In this document: one piece after another, positions 60,066 to 64,000 of the stretch | Layout of the letters: each line of letters begins with the position of its first letter | Numbering within the stretch: the first letter of the stretch is position 1 | DNA from: Bacillota bacterium | GTDB lineage: Bacteria > Bacillota > Clostridia > Oscillospirales > Ruminococcaceae | Length of the DNA: 64,000 nt | NCBI GenBank assembly: GCA_023460035.1 | Contig: JAEWRN010000044.1 | Coordinates: forward strand, 62,001-126,000 | Direction of reading: 5' to 3' | The notes under the pieces: model-generated | Told to the model about the DNA's origin: nothing | Databases searched by the model: none | The model's input: the letters and a program-made list of their open reading frames with translations, nothing else | Position numbers and translations under genes: made by a program

Positions 60066-60824
60066 TCAGGCCTTTGCTTTGCCCTGGTTTGCAACACTTT
60101 GCATTTTAGCCGCAATGGCATCGGCATCGCCAAGGTATTCTTTGCGCAATACGGTAAAGTCAGGTGCAAATTCATACAGCAGCGGCACCCCGGTGGGGAT
60201 ATTCACCCCGGCAATCTCTTCGTCGCTCAGGCCGTCAAACTCTTTTACCAGTGCGCGCAGCGAGTTGCCGTGTGCGGCAATCAGCACCTGCTGGCCCGCA
60301 AGCAGGCGGGGGGCAATCTCTTCTTTAAAATAGGGCACCGTGCGGGCGATGGTGTCTTTCAGGCTTTCGCCCAGCGGCAGCTGGTCTGCCGGCACCGTGC
60401 GGTAAGCGGGCTGCCCGTGCGGGTCGCGCTCGTCCCCCGGCTGCAAAAAGGGCGGGCGCACATCAAAGCTGCGGCGCCAGATTTTCACCTGCTCGTCACC
60501 GTATTTTGCGGCGGTCTCGCTTTTGTTCAGCCCCTGCAACGCGCCGTAGTGGCGTTCGTTCAGCTTCCAGCTTTTGATGACCGGCAGCCAGTCGCGGTCC
60601 ATCTGCTCCAGTGCAAGGTTTAGGGTGTGAATGGCCCGCTTCAAAGTCGAGGTGTAGCAAACGTCAAACTCCACATCTGCCTGCCGCAGCAGCTTGCCCG
60701 CTTCAGCGGCCTCTTTTCGGCCGGTATCTGAAAGGTCAACGTCCATCCACCCGGTAAACAGGTTTTCTTTGTTCCATACGCTTTCGCCGTGGCGCAGCAG
60801 CACCAGCTTCATAGTTTCGCTCAT
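60066..60824 (-). CDS. gpmA: 2,3-bisphosphoglycerate-dependent phosphoglycerate mutase
   Basis: 252 residues from ATG 60824 (AAAGGA about ten bases upstream). The phosphohistidine motif is [20 protein letters not shown], followed by [31 protein letters not shown] and [17 protein letters not shown]. It interconverts 3- and 2-phosphoglycerate in glycolysis. Length and the NLFTGW motif mark the cofactor-dependent type. Own promoter at 60909. Confidence 0.96.
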   Translation of the reverse strand: MSETMKLVLLRHGESVWNKENLFTGWMDVDLSDTGRKEAAEAGKLLRQADVEFDVCYTSTLKRAIHTLNLALEQMDRDWLPVIKSWKLNERHYGALQGLNKSETAAKYGDEQVKIWRRSFDVRPPFLQPGDERDPHGQPAYRTVPADQLPLGESLKDTIARTVPYFKEEIAPRLLAGQQVLIAAHGNSLRALVKEFDGLSDEEIAGVNIPTGVPLLYEFAPDFTVLRKEYLGDADAIAAKMQSVANQGKAKA

Positions 60825-60908
60825 GATACTCATCCTTTCGCGCTTTGTACTTTATTTTGCCGGGGCCTGCGCGCGGCAGGGGTGGCCCGGTTTTTATTGC
60901 ATACCTTT

Positions 60909-60937
60909 ATTGTAGAGTTTATTTTTGCCCACGTCAA
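60909..60937 (-). promoter_or_regulatory. Sigma-A promoter of gpmA
   Basis: Minus strand TTGACG (60932-60937), 17-bp spacer, TACAAT (60909-60914), about 80 bases before the start codon. Confidence 0.8.
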
Positions 60938-61037
60938 GCGTGGTTGCCGCAAGACATAAAATAAAGCAACTTTGCCAAAGAAACCTCCGCCATGTAAAGA
61001 ACCTTTGGCCGCCGGCAATCAGCCGGTAAAATCTGCC

Positions 61038-61066
61038 TTGTGCGTTTCGGTTCAGTTTTGTATAAT
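61038..61066 (+). promoter_or_regulatory. Promoter of the GGDEF gene
   Basis: TTGTGC (61038-61043), 17-bp spacer, TATAAT (61061-61066). The in-frame ATG at 61065 overlaps the -10 box, so translation must start further on. Confidence 0.75.
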
Positions 61067-61133
61067 GAATATTAAAACAAAATTTGGCTTATTTTTGTAT
61101 TTTTCTGCCCGTCTGGCAAGATTGGTGGTTTGT

Positions 61134-62123
61134 GTGGATTTGTCTGAAATTCAAATGCGCTTGTACAAGGCAACACTGCTGACGGGCATCGGGCTTTCTG
61201 TCGCCAGCATCATCGCTAATTTGCTTGTGGGCTTCCCGCTGGAAATGAGCCTGAAATGGCTGCTGCTTTTGGGCCTGTGTGGCCTATCTTTTTTTTATTC
61301 GGGCAGTGCGCAACGCGGCCGGTGGATGTTTACCCTGTATTTATTTTTGATTTTTTTGTTTTTGCCGTTTGCGTTTTTTGACTCTGGCGCCAGTAAAAGC
61401 GCCATTGGGTATGTTTTTTTGGTACTGATTGGCACGACCTACCTGTTTGATGGCTGGCAGCGCATTTTTTTAGTCACCGGGCTGATTGCCATGTTTGTGC
61501 TGGTACTGGTGCTGGAACACTTTTTCCCCGAGCTGGTGGCCGCATACTCTGCCGAAAGCCAGTTTGCGGACCAGATGTTTCAGCTGCCGATGCTGCTGGG
61601 CGTTTCGTCTTACATCATTATGCGGTTTGCAAACGAGTACAAGCGGGTGAATGATAAGCTGCACGAGGTGGCCAATTTAGACGTGCTGACCGGGCTGTAT
61701 AACCGGCGCAAATTTAACACGGCGGTGGAAGAAGCGATTGCCGGCCGGTACGGCAGCGCGTGGCTGGTGCTGTTAGACCTTGATAATTTTAAAAAGGTAA
61801 ACGACCTGTGCGGCCATGCGGCGGGTGACGCCGTGTTGCAGCAGTTGGCCCTGTTTTTGCTTGCTGCCTTTGGCCACGGGCACAATATTGTCTGCCGCTG
61901 GGGCGGCGATGAATTTGCCATTATTTATTACGGAGATGCCGCCCTGCTGGGGCAAAAGCTGGCCGCGATGAAAACGGACTTTGCGGCCTATGTTGCACAG
62001 TACAACCCCACGACCGACATCAGTTACAGCATTGAGCCGATTGAGACTGCGGTGCAGGTAGACGACTTGCTGGTACGCGCCGACCACCTGCTGTACGCCG
62101 AAAAGCTGCACAAGCGCGGCTAA
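61134..62123 (+). CDS. Membrane GGDEF-domain protein (diguanylate cyclase)
   Basis: About 329 residues if started at GTG 61134 (weak GGTGG five bases before); ATG 61155 is the alternative, and upstream starts are ruled out by the promoter. Five or six membrane segments in the first ~165 residues, then a GGDEF domain: NLDVLTGLYNRRKFN, LDLDNFKKVNDLCGHAAGD and the active site RWGGDEFAIIY. The inhibitory RxxD site five residues before GGDEF is absent (HGHN there), so product inhibition may be lost. It makes cyclic di-GMP from two GTP if active. Confidence 0.85.
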   Translation: MDLSEIQMRLYKATLLTGIGLSVASIIANLLVGFPLEMSLKWLLLLGLCGLSFFYSGSAQRGRWMFTLYLFLIFLFLPFAFFDSGASKSAIGYVFLVLIGTTYLFDGWQRIFLVTGLIAMFVLVLVLEHFFPELVAAYSAESQFADQMFQLPMLLGVSSYIIMRFANEYKRVNDKLHEVANLDVLTGLYNRRKFNTAVEEAIAGRYGSAWLVLLDLDNFKKVNDLCGHAAGDAVLQQLALFLLAAFGHGHNIVCRWGGDEFAIIYYGDAALLGQKLAAMKTDFAAYVAQYNPTTDISYSIEPIETAVQVDDLLVRADHLLYAEKLHKRG

Positions 62124-62140
62124 GCCCTTTTGCACAAATA

Positions 62141-62184
62141 AAAAGCCATAGCGCCGCAACCAATGCGGGCGCTATGGCTTTTTT
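62141..62184. terminator. Bidirectional terminator
   Basis: AAAAGCCATAGCGCC (62141-62155) pairs with GGCGCTATGGCTTTT (62168-62182), flanked by A and T runs, between the convergent GGDEF gene and the carB-dapF frame. Confidence 0.85.
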
Positions 62185-62206
62185 GTTGGTTTTTGCTGTG
62201 CCGGGC

Positions 62207-64000
62207 TTAAAATTCAAACACGCCCTCATACACCAGTTTGGCATCGCCGGTCAACGAAATATTTTCGTCGGTGTAGTTTACCACCAAATCACCGCCGCGC
62301 ACCTTAACCGTGATGTCCTGCCCCGCATCACACAGGCCATTTTTTACCGCGGCTGCCACCGCCGCGCAGGCGCCGGTGCCGCAGGCCTGGGTCTCGCCGT
62401 TGCCGCGCTCCCACACGCGCATGCGCAGTGTGGTGCGGCTTACCACCCGCACAAACTCGGTGTTGATGCGGTCGGGGAAAATCGGTGCGTACTCAAACGC
62501 CGGGCCGATCTCCTCTAAATTCAGCGTGTCGATACCCTCGCAAAACACCACACAGTGGGGGTTGCCCACCGAGAGTGCGGTGATGCGGTATTGGCTGCCG
62601 CCGATGGTTACCGGGCTGTCAACAAGCTGCGGCAGGCTGGTGGCGGCGGGCAGCGCCGCTGTGTCAAACACTGCCGCCCCCATTGCAATGCGCACTGCGC
62701 CCACCCGGCCGTCGCGCAGGTAAAGCTGCAACGGCTTCACGCCGCTGGCGGTCTCTACCGTCATTGTGGTGCGCGGCACCCGCCCGCTGTCATACAGGTA
62801 TTTTGCCGCACAGCGCAGGTTGTTTGCCGCCATTTTGCCCTCACTGCCGTCGCGGTTGAAGCTGCGCATTTTAGCGTCTGCGAGCGCCGAGTTTTCCAGC
62901 AATACAATGCCGTACCCGCCCACGCCAAAGTGCTCGGTGCACATCTGCACACAAAGCGATTCCGGGCAGGTAATGGCGCCGTCAAAATTTTCAATAAACG
63001 CCGCGTCGTCGCCACAACCCTGCATTTTAAGAAACGGCACCCGCTGGCGGGCCGTGCGCAGGTGGTTGATGTCCACCAGCTCGGTGTTGCTTTCAGTAAA
63101 GCGGCTGGCAAGGATGTCGGCCAGCGCGCCCGCGGTGTCGAGGGAGGTCAGGCAAGGGATACCAAGCTGCATGGCACGCCGGTGCAACGCAATAAAATCG
63201 CCCATCGTGTCGTCCTGCACGGCGCCGGTGTACAGCAGGTAGCGCAGGGTACCGCTTTCCATCAGCCGCACGACCTCGTCGCTTTCGCTGGCATTTGCCA
63301 CCGCCGTGACCGGCACCCCCATTTGGGCAATTGCCGCGGCGGTGCCGCTGGTGGCATACAGCGCAAGGCCAAGGTCGTAAAAGCGCTTTGCCAGCGAGAG
63401 CACCTCTTGGTAATCGGCGGTCTCGACACTGATGAGCACCCCGGCCGCGCCGCGCGGCAGGTTGCGCGCCAGCTGGTACCCGGCCGCCCGCAGGCCTTTA
63501 AACAGCGCTTCGGCCATTGTTTTGCCAATACCCAGCACTTCGCCGGTCGATTTCATCTCCGGCCCCAGCATAAAGTTGGCGTCGCTAAGCTTTTCAAACG
63601 AGAACACCGGCACCTTAACCGCGCAATAGGGCGGCACCGGGTACAGCCCCGTGCCGTACCCCAGGGAAGCGAGCGAGTGCCCCAGCATCACCTGTGCGGC
63701 AAGGTCGACCATCGGCACGCCGGTCACCTTGCTGATGTAGGGCACGGTGCGCGACGCGCGGGGGTTGACCTCAATGACATACAGTTCGTTTTGGTAAATC
63801 AGGTACTGGATGTTGACGAGCCCGCGGGTGCCCAGTGCCAGCGCCAGCTGCTCGCTGCAGGCGCAGACCTTTTGCAGCATAACATCGTTTAAATTGTAGG
63901 GCGGGTAGACCGCGATGGAATCGCCGCTGTGCACGCCCGCGCGCTCGATATGCTCCATCACGCCGGGGATCAGCACCTCGGTGCCGTCTGAGATCACGTC
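62207..64000 (-). CDS. Carbamoyl-phosphate synthase large subunit fused to a diaminopimelate-epimerase domain, 5' part outside window
   Basis: One uninterrupted frame that continues past the right edge; about 597 residues are visible. Residues ~1-155 are the end of the second CarB ATP-grasp unit (ISDGTEVLIPGVMEHIERAG, VIEVNPRASRTVPYISKVTG). Residues ~185-310 are the MGS-like allosteric domain (YATSGTAAAIAQMGV, CLTSLDTAGALADIL). After a linker (NTELVDINHLRTARQRVPF) a whole DapF fold follows, from KMQGCGDDAAF to LVYEGVFEF, with SVGNPHCVVF and ERGNGETQACGTGA. The second catalytic cysteine is present (ACGTG), but the first, normally in MCGNG, is alanine (KMAANNLRC, codon 62828-62830). CarB makes carbamoyl phosphate for pyrimidines and arginine; DapF makes meso-DAP. 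Confidence 0.88.
   Translation of the reverse strand, partial: DVISDGTEVLIPGVMEHIERAGVHSGDSIAVYPPYNLNDVMLQKVCACSEQLALALGTRGLVNIQYLIYQNELYVIEVNPRASRTVPYISKVTGVPMVDLAAQVMLGHSLASLGYGTGLYPVPPYCAVKVPVFSFEKLSDANFMLGPEMKSTGEVLGIGKTMAEALFKGLRAAGYQLARNLPRGAAGVLISVETADYQEVLSLAKRFYDLGLALYATSGTAAAIAQMGVPVTAVANASESDEVVRLMESGTLRYLLYTGAVQDDTMGDFIALHRRAMQLGIPCLTSLDTAGALADILASRFTESNTELVDINHLRTARQRVPFLKMQGCGDDAAFIENFDGAITCPESLCVQMCTEHFGVGGYGIVLLENSALADAKMRSFNRDGSEGKMAANNLRCAAKYLYDSGRVPRTTMTVETASGVKPLQLYLRDGRVGAVRIAMGAAVFDTAALPAATSLPQLVDSPVTIGGSQYRITALSVGNPHCVVFCEGIDTLNLEEIGPAFEYAPIFPDRINTEFVRVVSRTTLRMRVWERGNGETQACGTGACAAVAAAVKNGLCDAGQDITVKVRGGDLVVNYTDENISLTGDAKLVYEGVFEF

Overview
The window reads as chromosomal DNA of a GC-rich, low-branching Gram-positive bacterium, most likely a gut-type clostridium of the Oscillospiraceae/Ruminococcaceae kind (inference). 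Support comes from gene families and order typical of Bacillota: yqeG, rpsU, leuS, rsfS, an LCP protein, yqeK, nadD, yhbY; ftsY-smc-rnc-plsX; topA-trmFO-dprA; infC-rpmI-rplT behind an L20-type leader; a CD1247-type protein beside efp; yqhQ. Ribosome binding sites are strong, TTG/GTG/ATT starts occur, lipoproteins carry type II signal peptides, and there are no outer-membrane genes. No phage, insertion sequence or CRISPR array is visible.

Region by region. 1-7207 (+): surface-polysaccharide cluster with the three-enzyme UDP-N-acetyl-L-fucosamine pathway, two glycosyltransferases, a DUF2304 protein and an MBOAT acyltransferase, closed by a terminator. 7310-11910 (-): a beta-helix lipoprotein, a D-lactate-dehydrogenase-type enzyme and an SDR oxidoreductase with an unusual tail. 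12090-36851 (-): a long housekeeping block for translation, RNA processing, chromosome segregation, protein targeting and phospholipid synthesis. 37146-43788 (-): an AraC/GyrI-type regulator, prmC, yqhQ and a two-component system preceded by a large lipoprotein. 43998-45886 (+): a PII-like protein with a cation:proton antiporter, then tRNA-Leu(UAG).

45988-49058 is a sharply A+T-richer patch holding a TetR-type remnant without its DNA-binding domain and a 689-residue P-loop ATPase with a putative zinc-binding cluster and a C-terminal winged helix. This is the best candidate for an undescribed (possibly defence or regulatory) system. 49059-53908 (-) is a peptide-export or immunity-like ABC transporter with its own two-component system; four CCTTG repeats spaced exactly 11 bp sit at the transporter promoter. 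54076-57175 (+) holds a membrane protein and a TetR-autoregulated operon (membrane protein, flavodoxin-like reductase, TetR, methyltransferase-like protein) driven by a consensus promoter buried in a 22-bp-arm palindrome. 57340-59962 has two paralogous XRE regulators flanking a divergent M28-like peptidase. 60066-62123 has gpmA and a GGDEF protein. 62207-64000 (-) is the 3' part of an open frame fusing carbamoyl-phosphate synthase large subunit to a diaminopimelate-epimerase domain that lacks one of the two catalytic cysteines.
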